64,000 nt of DNA from Clostridiales bacterium (GTDB taxonomy: Bacteria > Bacillota > Clostridia > Caldicoprobacterales > DTU083): positions 1 through 64,000 of the forward strand of contig DUOA01000077.1 in NCBI GenBank assembly GCA_012839095.1. The letters are read 5' to 3'. Positions 26,837 through 35,444 of the stretch are shown here, piece after piece. The first letter of the stretch is position 1, and each line of letters opens with the position of its first letter. The translations under genes and the position numbers were made by a program. The notes below the pieces were generated by a model. That model worked only from the letters and a program-made list of their open reading frames with translations. It made no database searches and was not told where the DNA came from.

Positions 26837-27847
26837 ATGAAAAAGACAATAGTTATGCTGATTATTGCTTCCATAGTATTATTGTCTTCTTTAGGCATGA
26901 AAACCGCTCATGCCCAGGGTGATACAGAGATTATAGTTATGGTGCAGAATGATGCTGCCTGTGTAAGTACCAATGAAACATTCAAGGTATATGTCAAAGT
27001 TTTAAATGCTGTCGACCTGTTTGGTTTGCAATTCATGCTGGAATTTGATGCCGACAGAATTCAGATTGTGAATAACGGCATCAATATTGATGAAGACATG
27101 AGCGTATTCGGGGGGCAGGTTGAAGATTTCGAAAACGGAACCCTGATATATCCTTTTATCAACCAAAAACCCTCAAAAGACAGAATTGACGAGATTCCTG
27201 TCATGGAAATCATTTTCAAGGCTCTTCAAAAAGGACCTGCAGAGATCAGACTTTCCAATGTTAAAGCAGTAAACAGTGAAATAAAAGAAATACATTACAA
27301 CACGGAATATGTGACTACGCTCAATGTTACAGATGCTCAGACCCCGGCTCCAACCTTTGAACCGACTCCTGCCCCGACCGTTAAGCCGACTCCAAAACCG
27401 ACTCCAACAGTAAAGCCAACCCCAAAACCGACTTCAACTACAAAACCAACCCCATCTCCTGTCACAACGGCAAAACCTACTATAAAGCCAACACAGGAAC
27501 CGGATAAAACACCTGGCGAAACGGAATTACCGGGGGATACCAGGGAACCCGGAGTTTCTGAGGAACCTGAAGAAACCATGAAGCCTGAAGATTTGATTCC
27601 TTCTGATGAACCGGGTGAAGCTGGTCCGGATGATGAAACAGGTGACGATACACCTGAAGAACCAGACCATGAAGGACCGGTTGAAAAAGATCCAAAAGAG
27701 GAGGAATCATCAGCTGCAGGTGAGGTTAACCTATGGATGTATTCAACAATAGCTCTGCTGTTAATACTGATAGGTATCATATTGATATACTTACTTAATA
27801 ACAAAGGCATAAAAAAGAGCAGTAAAAGCGGAACACATACAGGTTAA
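26837..27847 (+). CDS. Membrane-anchored single-cohesin protein (anchoring scaffoldin-like)
   Basis: Cell-surface protein of 336 residues that would bind a dockerin and hold the partner enzyme on the cell. Signal peptide MKKTIVMLIIASIVLLSS to AHA; one cohesin domain (about 28-165; FKVYVKVLNAVDLFGLQFML, MEIIFKALQKGPAEIRL); a 115-residue linker rich in Pro, Thr, Lys then Glu, Asp (repeated KPTPKPT units); a transmembrane helix (MYSTIALLLILIGIILIYLL) and a short basic tail inside. There is no LPXTG sorting motif or SLH domain, so anchoring is by membrane helix. The ATG at 26837 is preceded by AAGGAG. It follows the dockerin enzyme by 92 bases; pairing of the two is inferred. Confidence 0.9.
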   Translation: MKKTIVMLIIASIVLLSSLGMKTAHAQGDTEIIVMVQNDAACVSTNETFKVYVKVLNAVDLFGLQFMLEFDADRIQIVNNGINIDEDMSVFGGQVEDFENGTLIYPFINQKPSKDRIDEIPVMEIIFKALQKGPAEIRLSNVKAVNSEIKEIHYNTEYVTTLNVTDAQTPAPTFEPTPAPTVKPTPKPTPTVKPTPKPTSTTKPTPSPVTTAKPTIKPTQEPDKTPGETELPGDTREPGVSEEPEETMKPEDLIPSDEPGEAGPDDETGDDTPEEPDHEGPVEKDPKEEESSAAGEVNLWMYSTIALLLILIGIILIYLLNNKGIKKSSKSGTHTG

Positions 27848-27870
27848 ACAGGCAGATTCACCGACAGTAA

Positions 27871-27906
27871 ACGCCTGCATTCATATTAATGCAGGCGTAA
27901 TTTTTG
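27871..27906 (+). terminator. Rho-independent terminator after the cohesin gene
   Basis: ACGCCTGCATT (27871-27881) and AATGCAGGCGT (27888-27898), a perfect 11-bp stem with a 6-base loop, followed by AATTTTTG. Confidence 0.9.
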
Positions 27907-27919
27907 TCGTATCTAATAC

Positions 27920-28582
27920 CTACAGCCTGGCCTCCCATTCAGCCTCTTTAAAACCCACCAGTACAAAGCCTTCACCTATCAGAATGGGGCGTTTCACCAG
28001 CATTCCGCTGGAAGCAAGCAGTGCAAACTGCTCATCCTCAGTCATGGAGGGCAGCTTCTTTGATAGTTCCAGCTCTCTGTACTGCTGCCCGCTGGTATTA
28101 AAAAATCGCTTAAGCGGAAGGCCGCTTTTTTTATGCCAGTCCCGCAGCTCTTCCTCAGTGGGATTCTCTGTTTTTATATCGCGGGTTTGGTATGCCGCTC
28201 CCCTGGAGTCCAGGAAGGCCTGCGCCTTTTTGCAGGTGGTGCACTTGGGATAGCAGACAAACAGCATTACAATTCCTCCATTATCAGTTACTTGAATTCT
28301 TGTGCATGACGGGGGAATCAGACCGTCCGGTTCTTCACCCCGGATCAACCGTTCCTTTTCCTGCCTGGTAAGTTTCTTTAGGCGGTATTCCAGCCTTGAG
28401 GCATGGGATCTGTCAGGCGTTTTCCAGGCTGCCTCGCAGCGAACCGGCCTGCGGGAAGCAGTGTATTTCGCCCCTCTTAAGCCCTGCCCCCTGTGTTCGG
28501 CAAAGCGGCGGACAAGGTCCGTGGTTATGCCGGTGTAAAGGCTGCCGTCCTCACATCTCAGTATATAGGTATAAAAAGCCAT
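27920..28582 (-). CDS. GIY-YIG nuclease domain fused to ArsC/Spx-like thioredoxin-fold domain
   Basis: One continuous frame of 220 residues made of two normally separate small proteins. Residues 1-85 form a GIY-YIG domain of the UPF0213/YhbQ kind (FYTYILRCEDGSLYTGITTD, RRFAEHRGQGLRGAKYT), with catalytic Tyr and Arg candidates present. Residues 106-220 form an ArsC/YffB/Spx-like domain (MLFVCYPKCTTCKKAQAFLD with the CxxC pair, and GMLVKRPILIGEGFVLVGF). The join keeps an ATG at 28267 with GGAGGA 6 bases before it, so the second domain may also be made as a free 115-residue protein. AAGGA precedes the chosen ATG at 28582. Function of the fusion is unknown. Confidence 0.85.
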   Translation of the reverse strand: MAFYTYILRCEDGSLYTGITTDLVRRFAEHRGQGLRGAKYTASRRPVRCEAAWKTPDRSHASRLEYRLKKLTRQEKERLIRGEEPDGLIPPSCTRIQVTDNGGIVMLFVCYPKCTTCKKAQAFLDSRGAAYQTRDIKTENPTEEELRDWHKKSGLPLKRFFNTSGQQYRELELSKKLPSMTEDEQFALLASSGMLVKRPILIGEGFVLVGFKEAEWEARL

Positions 28583-28772
28583 ATTGCGTCCTTTTGTCTT
28601 TTTTCTGTAATTTCTTACCTGAGTATAGCACAATTCAGCAGGAAAGGACAGAGCCTGCGGTAAGTATTGGATTCTGCCGGAATTTATTGTTTTACTACCT
28701 GTATGGATATATAATTAAATATACAGAGATTTTTCACATGTTCTGATTCAAAGAGCCGGGGGGTGTGTTGCA

Positions 28773-29918
28773 ATTAAACTCTTGCACATTGCTGATATAC
28801 ATATCGGAAAACGAGTAAACGGTTTTAATATGATTGAGGATCAAAAACATATATTGGAGCAGATACTGCAGATAACCTGCAGGGAAAAACCGGATGGTGT
28901 TCTTATCTCCGGAGATGTCTACGATAAGAGCCAGCCTTCTGCTGAAGCGGTGGAACTGCTTGACGAGTTCCTGACAGAGCTAGCTGCACTCGGACAGTCT
29001 GTTTTCATGATATCCGGTAATCATGATTCTCCTGAACGCTTAAGCTTTGGAAGCCGTATCATGCAAAAAAACGGACTTCATATAGCCGGGGGATTTGACG
29101 GTGCTCTGAAAAAGGTTACACTGGAGGATGAACACGGCAGGGTCAACATATACTTACTGCCCTTTCTTAAGCCTGCTGCAGTAAAACCTTATTTTGAAGA
29201 TCCGCCGGAAACCTATGATGACGCCGTGCGGGCGGTGATTTCTTCGGCGGAAATAAATGAACATGAACGAAATATATTGCTGGCGCATCAGTTTGTGGTC
29301 AGCGGAGCCCGGCAGCCCGAGCGCTCTGAATCGGAAAGCCTGTCTGTGGGCGGGCTGGATTCTGTTGATGTATCAGCCTTCGACCCTTTTGATTACGTTG
29401 CCCTGGGCCATCTGCACAGACCCCAGAGCATCGGACGGGATAGTGTCCGCTACGGCGGCTCCCCTATAAAATATTCCTTTTCTGAGGCACATCATCAGAA
29501 GTCAGTAACACAATTGGAGCTTGGCCCGAAAGGCGAGCTTACAATCAGCAAGCACCCGCTTACTCCCCTTCATGATCTCAGAATTATCAAGGGACCGATT
29601 GAAGAACTGCTGCGTACAGGCCGGGAAGAAGCCGCCGGTACAGAGGATTATATACTGGCCATTCTTACGGATGAAGAGGAAATTTATGACGCAATCGGTC
29701 AGCTGCGCCAGGTATATCCCAATCTCATGGGCCTGGATTTTGAAAACAGCCGCACCGGACAGGCTTCTTATTCCCAGATTGCTGCTTCTGAAGATGTTTC
29801 CGGCAAAAATCCAATGGATTTGTTTGCTGCCTTTTATGAGCTGCAGAATAACAATGAGCTGACTCCTGAGCAGACCAAAGTGATGGAAGATATTTTTGAA
29901 CAGGCAGGAGGTTGCTAA
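28773..29918 (+). CDS. sbcD: SbcD nuclease subunit of the SbcCD complex
   Basis: Mn-dependent Mre11-type nuclease, which with SbcC cuts DNA hairpins and blocked ends during replication and repair. Metal-binding motifs: HIADIHIGKR, LISGDVYDK, ISGNHDSPERL, LLAHQFV and ALGHLHRPQ. Start is uncertain: no ATG or GTG is available in frame. An ATT at 28773 lies 8 bases after GGGGGTG and would give the family N-terminus (I/M)KLLHIADIHIG; the TTG at 28782 lacks a well-placed ribosome site and would cut three residues. I annotate the ATT start. SbcC begins 4 bases after the stop. Confidence 0.93.
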   Translation: MKLLHIADIHIGKRVNGFNMIEDQKHILEQILQITCREKPDGVLISGDVYDKSQPSAEAVELLDEFLTELAALGQSVFMISGNHDSPERLSFGSRIMQKNGLHIAGGFDGALKKVTLEDEHGRVNIYLLPFLKPAAVKPYFEDPPETYDDAVRAVISSAEINEHERNILLAHQFVVSGARQPERSESESLSVGGLDSVDVSAFDPFDYVALGHLHRPQSIGRDSVRYGGSPIKYSFSEAHHQKSVTQLELGPKGELTISKHPLTPLHDLRIIKGPIEELLRTGREEAAGTEDYILAILTDEEEIYDAIGQLRQVYPNLMGLDFENSRTGQASYSQIAASEDVSGKNPMDLFAAFYELQNNNELTPEQTKVMEDIFEQAGGC

Positions 29919-29921
29919 AAG

Positions 29922-32900
29922 ATGAAGCCGATAAAAATAGTGATGAGTGCCTTTTGTCCCTATGCCGGCAGGACGGAGCTGGACTTTACGGCTTTAGGCG
30001 GTCAGGGCCTGTTCCTTATAACCGGTGATACAGGTGCGGGCAAAACGACGATTTTTGATGCCATATCCTTTGCACTCTTTGGAGAGGCCAGCGGCAGCAC
30101 CAGGACTGCCGACACCCTGCGCAGTGATTTTGCAAGACCTGACACCGAGACTTATGTAGAGCTCACCTTCCTGCACAGAGGCAGGACATACCGCGTAAGA
30201 AGAAATCCCCGCTATGAGCGGCCCAGGAAGAGCGGCAGCGGGATGACAACGGAAGGTGCAGACGCCGTTCTGTACCTGCCTGACGGAGACCTTATCACCG
30301 GTTACCGGGATGTCACTGCAAGGATCACAGATATTTTAGGCATCAGCTATCGCCAGTTCAAGCAGATAGCCATGATAGCTCAGGGGGAATTTCTTCAGCT
30401 TTTGCTTGCAGACAGCAAAGAGCGGGGGGAAATTTTCAGGCGCATATTCAATACCGATTTTTATCTGACGGTTCAGCGCTTATTGAAGGATAGGGAACGC
30501 GAAGCGAGAGATCGCTGCGAGAGCGCTGAACAGAGCATCCTTCAGTTTATCACCGGGATCACATGCCCTGATAATGAACAGGGACAGGAACTGGCAGCAA
30601 GGATTGAGACAGCCGGTATACACAGTGCTGAGGATATACTTGTGGATTTGCAGGCCTTGATTAAATCAGACACTGAAGCGATGGACAGCCTTAAAAATAA
30701 GGCGTACAGGCTGGACAGAGCCCTGACTGCACAGATAGCCTTGATTACACAGGCTGCTTATATAAATAAAGCCTTTGATGATTTGCAGGCTGCCCAAGAA
30801 AAGCAAAAAGTCCTGGCCGGCCGCCGGGAGGAGCACAAGGCTGAAATAAAGGCACTGCAGAATGCAGAAAAAGCACTTTACAGCGTTTCTCCCCTGGAAA
30901 CCGCATATCTCAGGGAAAAGGAAGCCGAACAAAAGCTGGTACAGGATATAACAGATCTGGATACCGGTATTCGTAAACTGACAGAAGAACTGAAAGCGGC
31001 CGAAACTGCCTATGAGTCTGAGAAGGGAAGAGAAGGAGAACGCGACAGGCTTACTTCCGATATTGACCGGCTGACTAAGCTGCTTCCCAACTATGATGCC
31101 GCCGAGAAACTTGAAAAAGAACTGGAAGAGCTGGCAAAAGGGCAATCGGTAATCAGCTCAGAACTGAAAAAGCTCCGGCAGCAAAAAGCCGATCTTTTGG
31201 AGCGGAAAGACAAGCTTAATCAGGAATTGGAGCTGCTTGCCGATGCGGAAGTAAAAGCAGCAGCCTGTGAACAGGCCGGAAAAGAGCTGCAGTCCACCCA
31301 GTCAGGGCTGCTTGACTTGCAGGATTCTCTGCTTACCTTGGACAAGCTTCAAAATGAGAGCGCCGGGCTGCAGAGGCATTTTATAAAGACAGAGACAGAT
31401 TTCCAGGCTTTAAGCAAGGAGCTCAGTGAAAAGGAAGCTGCCTTTTTCCGCGAGCAGGCGGGACTTCTTGCAGCCTCACTGGAGGAAGGCGAACCCTGCC
31501 CTGTATGCGGTTCCACGGTTCATCCCCAAAAAGCGATGCCGGCTGCTGACGCTCCCAGTGAGGCAGAGCTGAAAGAATTAAAACAAAAGGCTGACATTGC
31601 CAGAAAGGATATGCAGAAAGCCAGCCAGCAGTCATCGGCAAAGGCTGCTCAGGCTGAACTTGCCCGGGAACAGCTGGTACATTCCGCAAGTGAGTATTTT
31701 TCTGATATTGATGAGGGCATAATTCTGGACCGGCTTCCGGGACTTGTAGAATCTGCTTTGGAAGAAATCAGACAGAAGATAGATGAGAATGAAAAACAGC
31801 ATATAAGATTAAAGGAACGGGTTACCCGAAAAGAGCAGTGCAGGAAGGAACTTGTTTCCCTGGAGAACCTGCTTGGGACCAACGAGGAAGAAACAAGACA
31901 AGGCGAAGAGAAGGAAACCGGTATTATTCTTGATATCGGCTCAAAGACCGGGGAATTAAAGGCACTCAAGTCCTCTTTGGAATATCCTGATAGGAAACAG
32001 GCCGTGGAGTTTGTTGAAGCCCTGACCAGTAAGCTCAAAGCCTTGAAAGATGCCTTCAGGCTGGCGGAAGAAACATATCATAGGCTTAAGAACAAACTGG
32101 ACAGCAGCCAATCCCTGCTCGGCGACCTTAATAAAAGGAAGGCCCTGGCGGCTCAGGCCAGGCAGCAGGCATTTACAGCTTTCCTGAATAAAATGTCTGA
32201 ATGCGGCTTTTCAGATGAGGAATCCTACCGCAGTTGTCTGAAGACAGAGGAGGAAATCAGCGGGCTCAGGCATTCCATCCAGGAGTATCAGAAAGAGGTT
32301 CAGGCTGTTGAGCGGGATCTGCAAAGGCTTATCAGTGAAACCGAAAATAAGCAGAAGCAGAACATGGAAGCGCTTGAAGCTGTAAAACAAAGGCTGGAGC
32401 ATGAAAAGAAACAGCTGGATGAGTCTGTCAAGGCACTCACAATGCGCCTGGGAGCAAATGAACCAATTGCAAAAGCTCTTGCTAAAGCCATATCAAGGGC
32501 AGCTGCCTGCCGTAAGGAATATCTCCTGCTCAGCAATCTTTCAAAAACAGCCAACGGTGAGCTGGCAGGCAGGCAGAAGCTGGCATTTGAACAGTATGTG
32601 CAGGCCTCATACTTCAACCACATTATCATCGAGGCAAACAAGAGGCTGAAGATTATGACCAACAACCGCTATGAGCTGCTGCGCCGGGAAGATGCAGCAA
32701 ACCTTCGCTCTCAAACCGGGCTGGAAATTGATGTCCTGGATCATTATACCGGCCGCATACGCTCGGTGAAGTCATTGTCGGGGGGAGAATCCTTTAAGGC
32801 ATCCCTGTCCCTGGCACTGGGGCTTTCTGATGTGATTCAAAGTTTCGCAGGCGGAATAGAAATTGATACCCTCTTTATAGATGAAGGGTTTGGAGCCCTG

Positions 32901-33065
32901 GATGCTGAATCCCTGGAACAGGCAATACAGACCCTGGCAGGGCTGACAGAGGGAAACCGCCTTGTCGGCATCATATCCCATGTAGGTGAACTGAAGGAGC
33001 GGATTGATAGGCAGGTTGTTATCAAAAAAAGCAATACCGGCAGCAGTATCCATATAGTCGCATAG
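29922..33065 (+). CDS. sbcC: SbcC ATPase subunit of the SbcCD complex
   Basis: SMC-like Rad50-type ATPase of 1047 residues. Walker A LITGDTGAGKTTIFDAI at about residues 32-48; a Q-loop QIAMIAQGEF; two long coiled-coil arms; zinc-hook CPVCG at about 525; ABC signature SLSGGESFKASLSLALG at about 952; Walker B TLFIDEGFGALDAE at about 983. Length and order are standard. AGGAGG lies within the end of sbcD, so the two genes are translated together. No terminator is clear after it; the next promoter lies 107 bases downstream. Confidence 0.97.
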   Translation: MKPIKIVMSAFCPYAGRTELDFTALGGQGLFLITGDTGAGKTTIFDAISFALFGEASGSTRTADTLRSDFARPDTETYVELTFLHRGRTYRVRRNPRYERPRKSGSGMTTEGADAVLYLPDGDLITGYRDVTARITDILGISYRQFKQIAMIAQGEFLQLLLADSKERGEIFRRIFNTDFYLTVQRLLKDREREARDRCESAEQSILQFITGITCPDNEQGQELAARIETAGIHSAEDILVDLQALIKSDTEAMDSLKNKAYRLDRALTAQIALITQAAYINKAFDDLQAAQEKQKVLAGRREEHKAEIKALQNAEKALYSVSPLETAYLREKEAEQKLVQDITDLDTGIRKLTEELKAAETAYESEKGREGERDRLTSDIDRLTKLLPNYDAAEKLEKELEELAKGQSVISSELKKLRQQKADLLERKDKLNQELELLADAEVKAAACEQAGKELQSTQSGLLDLQDSLLTLDKLQNESAGLQRHFIKTETDFQALSKELSEKEAAFFREQAGLLAASLEEGEPCPVCGSTVHPQKAMPAADAPSEAELKELKQKADIARKDMQKASQQSSAKAAQAELAREQLVHSASEYFSDIDEGIILDRLPGLVESALEEIRQKIDENEKQHIRLKERVTRKEQCRKELVSLENLLGTNEEETRQGEEKETGIILDIGSKTGELKALKSSLEYPDRKQAVEFVEALTSKLKALKDAFRLAEETYHRLKNKLDSSQSLLGDLNKRKALAAQARQQAFTAFLNKMSECGFSDEESYRSCLKTEEEISGLRHSIQEYQKEVQAVERDLQRLISETENKQKQNMEALEAVKQRLEHEKKQLDESVKALTMRLGANEPIAKALAKAISRAAACRKEYLLLSNLSKTANGELAGRQKLAFEQYVQASYFNHIIIEANKRLKIMTNNRYELLRREDAANLRSQTGLEIDVLDHYTGRIRSVKSLSGGESFKASLSLALGLSDVIQSFAGGIEIDTLFIDEGFGALDAESLEQAIQTLAGLTEGNRLVGIISHVGELKERIDRQVVIKKSNTGSSIHIVA

Positions 33066-33171
33066 GATACACCCGAAAAGAGGGCAATGAATAATTTATT
33101 CCATTTTATCATGAGTAAACAACCTGTAATTCCGTATAATGTATAATATTGGTGTAAATAGAATTATTTCG

Positions 33172-33200
33172 TTTACACATGGGGGTTTTTCAGGTATAAT
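33172..33200 (+). promoter_or_regulatory. Promoter of the 33-47 kb motor/cytoskeleton operon
   Basis: -35 TTTACA (33172-33177), exactly 17 bases, -10 TATAAT (33195-33200); a near-consensus sigma-A promoter. Transcription would start near 33207, giving a leader of about 85 bases. A T-rich stretch and a second TATAAT (33145-33150 region) lie just upstream. Confidence 0.8.
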
Positions 33201-33291
33201 ATCTGAAGATATCATTTTTTCTGGAAAAGAGCTAACAAGGCATATTAGACAATGAATATACATGTTACGGAATGATCTGGGGGGATTACGG

Positions 33292-34917
33292 TTGTCTCAT
33301 GATAAAGGGTTTCGCTCATTGATTATTATTTTCCTATGTTTTTTTTTATTAATGAATTTAGCCGCCTGTATAAAAGCTCCGCAGGAATCCGGCCAATTCT
33401 CATATAACACACTGATATTTGATAAATTCCAACAGAATGAAGAGGACATAACAAAGTACCTGGTCACAGATGAGGTTGCCGAGTACTGTGATATAGACCT
33501 GTTTATCGATGCCACAAAATCCATGCAGGGGTTTGTCAGATTAAGAACACCCGGATTATATGAAGAAGTTCTTCAGAAACTGGAGGAAATATCATTACTG
33601 GCATTCAAGGATCATGTATTCAGCTATTATCGTTTTTGGGACAAACCTGAGGAGATTTCCCGGGAGCTTTTCCGTCAGAGCGCTTTTACAGCAGATTTTT
33701 ATGAGTCATATCATGCTCCTGATGACAACAATCCGGCTAACACAAATCTTGTAAATGTATTCAATAATATTGCATCCAATTATGGGGATATGAGTGATAA
33801 GGAACTGAAAAATCAGATGTCTGTGGTGGTTACCGACATGGTTTCCACCTCTGAATCCGATCGCATTGAAATGGTTAAAACCCTGAATGAATCATTTCTG
33901 CGAAGGGGCATGAGTATAGCTTTGATTGGAATTAAAGCTCAATACAACGGAAGAGTGTACGATATAGTTGCCGACGGCGCCTCTTACCGGTTTGATTATG
34001 AAGGTATCCGTCCTTATTACCTGCTGCTCATCGGCTCCTTACCCAACCTTAGATCATATCTGGAAAAATTCAATCAAACCTTTTCGAATCTCTTCCCGGA
34101 CAAAAAAGAAAGCCTGCTCATATTCAGCCATCTGCTGACAGTTAGGGAAGATACCGGGCGGGCTGCTCTGAACTGGGATGAATCATATGAAGACCCCTTT
34201 ATAAATGCCATAGCGGCTCAGCACTTTTTTTCTCCTTCATTATTGAATGATCCTGATATACAGACGACAGAAACCTATCGTTTTTTCCATGATCTGGTTT
34301 TTGAATTGCCTGAGCTGAGCACACCAGCAGGTACAATAACATTTAATAATCCATTTGCATCCGATCCTGAATCCGTGCTGAGACTGGCAGACTGGGAGCT
34401 GTCCGCCAGGGTGGAGGTGATCAGGGGAAGGGAAGTCCATCCTTCTACCGGTGAGCTTTTGGATGACAACCAGGGTGCACAAGCGGTTATAACAGATGCA
34501 AATAATATGTTGTCCACAGGCGATCCTGTTTTGAAATCAAATAATCAGCGAATAGATGTGGACATAATGTTCAATATGAAAAAAATGCAGAAAGATATGG
34601 CATATCTTGTAAGGGTTGATTTATACGGAAAGCCGGTTGTTATGGAAAGGAATATACCGGATTGGATAAACCAATGGACCATGGATCTGACCGGACTGGC
34701 TGAATGGCAGCAGGATCCAGGCACATTTGAAGGCCATACAACACCCTATCTGAATGCTCTTATTGGGACCTTGTGGAAAAAGGCAGCTGCTGATTCCATG
34801 GAGTATCCAAATTTGCATATGGGCTCTGCAACTATCGGAGTCTTATGTGCTGAATATACGGATATGGAACTGCGCAAAAGATGCCTGGACGCTATCGATG
34901 AACGGAAGCAAAAATAA
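33292..34917 (+). CDS. vWA-like lipoprotein, first gene of the motor/cytoskeleton operon
   Basis: Exported lipoprotein of 541 residues. I start at TTG 33292, 7 bases after GGGGGGAT: this gives a compact signal peptide ending in lipobox MNLAAC (Cys26); the in-frame ATG at 33262 would add ten residues and has no ribosome site. A von Willebrand A-like domain covers about residues 65-250: DLFIDATKSMQGF holds a MIDAS-type D-x-T-x-S, and MSVVVTDMVSTSESDR is the next core strand with an Asp. The C-terminal 280 residues are beta-rich and unassigned (LADWELSARVEVIRG). It would sit on the outer membrane face, near the OmpA-domain protein of the operon. Similarity to vWA is by motif only. Confidence 0.75.
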   Translation: MSHDKGFRSLIIIFLCFFLLMNLAACIKAPQESGQFSYNTLIFDKFQQNEEDITKYLVTDEVAEYCDIDLFIDATKSMQGFVRLRTPGLYEEVLQKLEEISLLAFKDHVFSYYRFWDKPEEISRELFRQSAFTADFYESYHAPDDNNPANTNLVNVFNNIASNYGDMSDKELKNQMSVVVTDMVSTSESDRIEMVKTLNESFLRRGMSIALIGIKAQYNGRVYDIVADGASYRFDYEGIRPYYLLLIGSLPNLRSYLEKFNQTFSNLFPDKKESLLIFSHLLTVREDTGRAALNWDESYEDPFINAIAAQHFFSPSLLNDPDIQTTETYRFFHDLVFELPELSTPAGTITFNNPFASDPESVLRLADWELSARVEVIRGREVHPSTGELLDDNQGAQAVITDANNMLSTGDPVLKSNNQRIDVDIMFNMKKMQKDMAYLVRVDLYGKPVVMERNIPDWINQWTMDLTGLAEWQQDPGTFEGHTTPYLNALIGTLWKKAAADSMEYPNLHMGSATIGVLCAEYTDMELRKRCLDAIDERKQK

Positions 34918-34970
34918 GGCAACACAGCCTTGTTGATCATTTAAATACTTTCTCAGGAGGTGCCTGCTGC

Positions 34971-35420
34971 ATGACACTTAAAAGTGTGCACAAAAAAATT
35001 ATCTTTTCCCTGCTCTATCTTATAATCGGAGGTATATGCGCTTTTGTACCGGCTTTGCTCAATTTAGGCGATTTTTATCGAATTGTCCGGCCATTGGATG
35101 ATATACCCCGGGAACTGTGGTTGTACCTCTATAATCGTGTATTTGTCATTACTGCAATGCTTATTTGTCTTATAAGTCTGCTTTTCTATCTGCTGGAGGA
35201 GTTTCGCTATGTTCTGGCCAGCTGGTTTCGGTTCTGGCTCCATGTAATTTTACTTTTGATTACTATTATAACCGGCATATTAATAGTCAAATTCTTTTAT
35301 CCCTTCGCTTCAGACATGAATCTGAAAATATTCGGAAGCATGACAGCTGTTTTTTTGGTGCAGTCAATTCTGTATTTGTGGCCGCTGGCACCAACCAACT
35401 ATAAAGGTTTATTCCGGTAA
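34971..35420 (+). CDS. Four-helix membrane protein of the motor/cytoskeleton operon
   Basis: Integral membrane protein of 149 residues with four predicted helices at about 9-31, 57-76, 85-108 and 119-138; charged residues (RIVRPLDDIPRE) lie in the loop between helices 1 and 2. No family recognised. AGGAGGTG lies 8 bases before the ATG. It sits between the lipoprotein and the tubulin-like gene, 25 bases before the latter, so it may link an outer sensor to cytoplasmic partners; that is inference. Confidence 0.8.
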   Translation: MTLKSVHKKIIFSLLYLIIGGICAFVPALLNLGDFYRIVRPLDDIPRELWLYLYNRVFVITAMLICLISLLFYLLEEFRYVLASWFRFWLHVILLLITIITGILIVKFFYPFASDMNLKIFGSMTAVFLVQSILYLWPLAPTNYKGLFR

Positions 35421-35444
35421 TAATTGTCAGAGAGGTGGTATTTA

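Noticed and set aside
27337-27810. 157-residue Ser/Gly/Val-rich open frame opposite the cohesin-anchor linker
   Set aside because: It is a mirror of the Pro/Thr/Lys linker codons on the other strand and is lower-complexity sequence without start signals.
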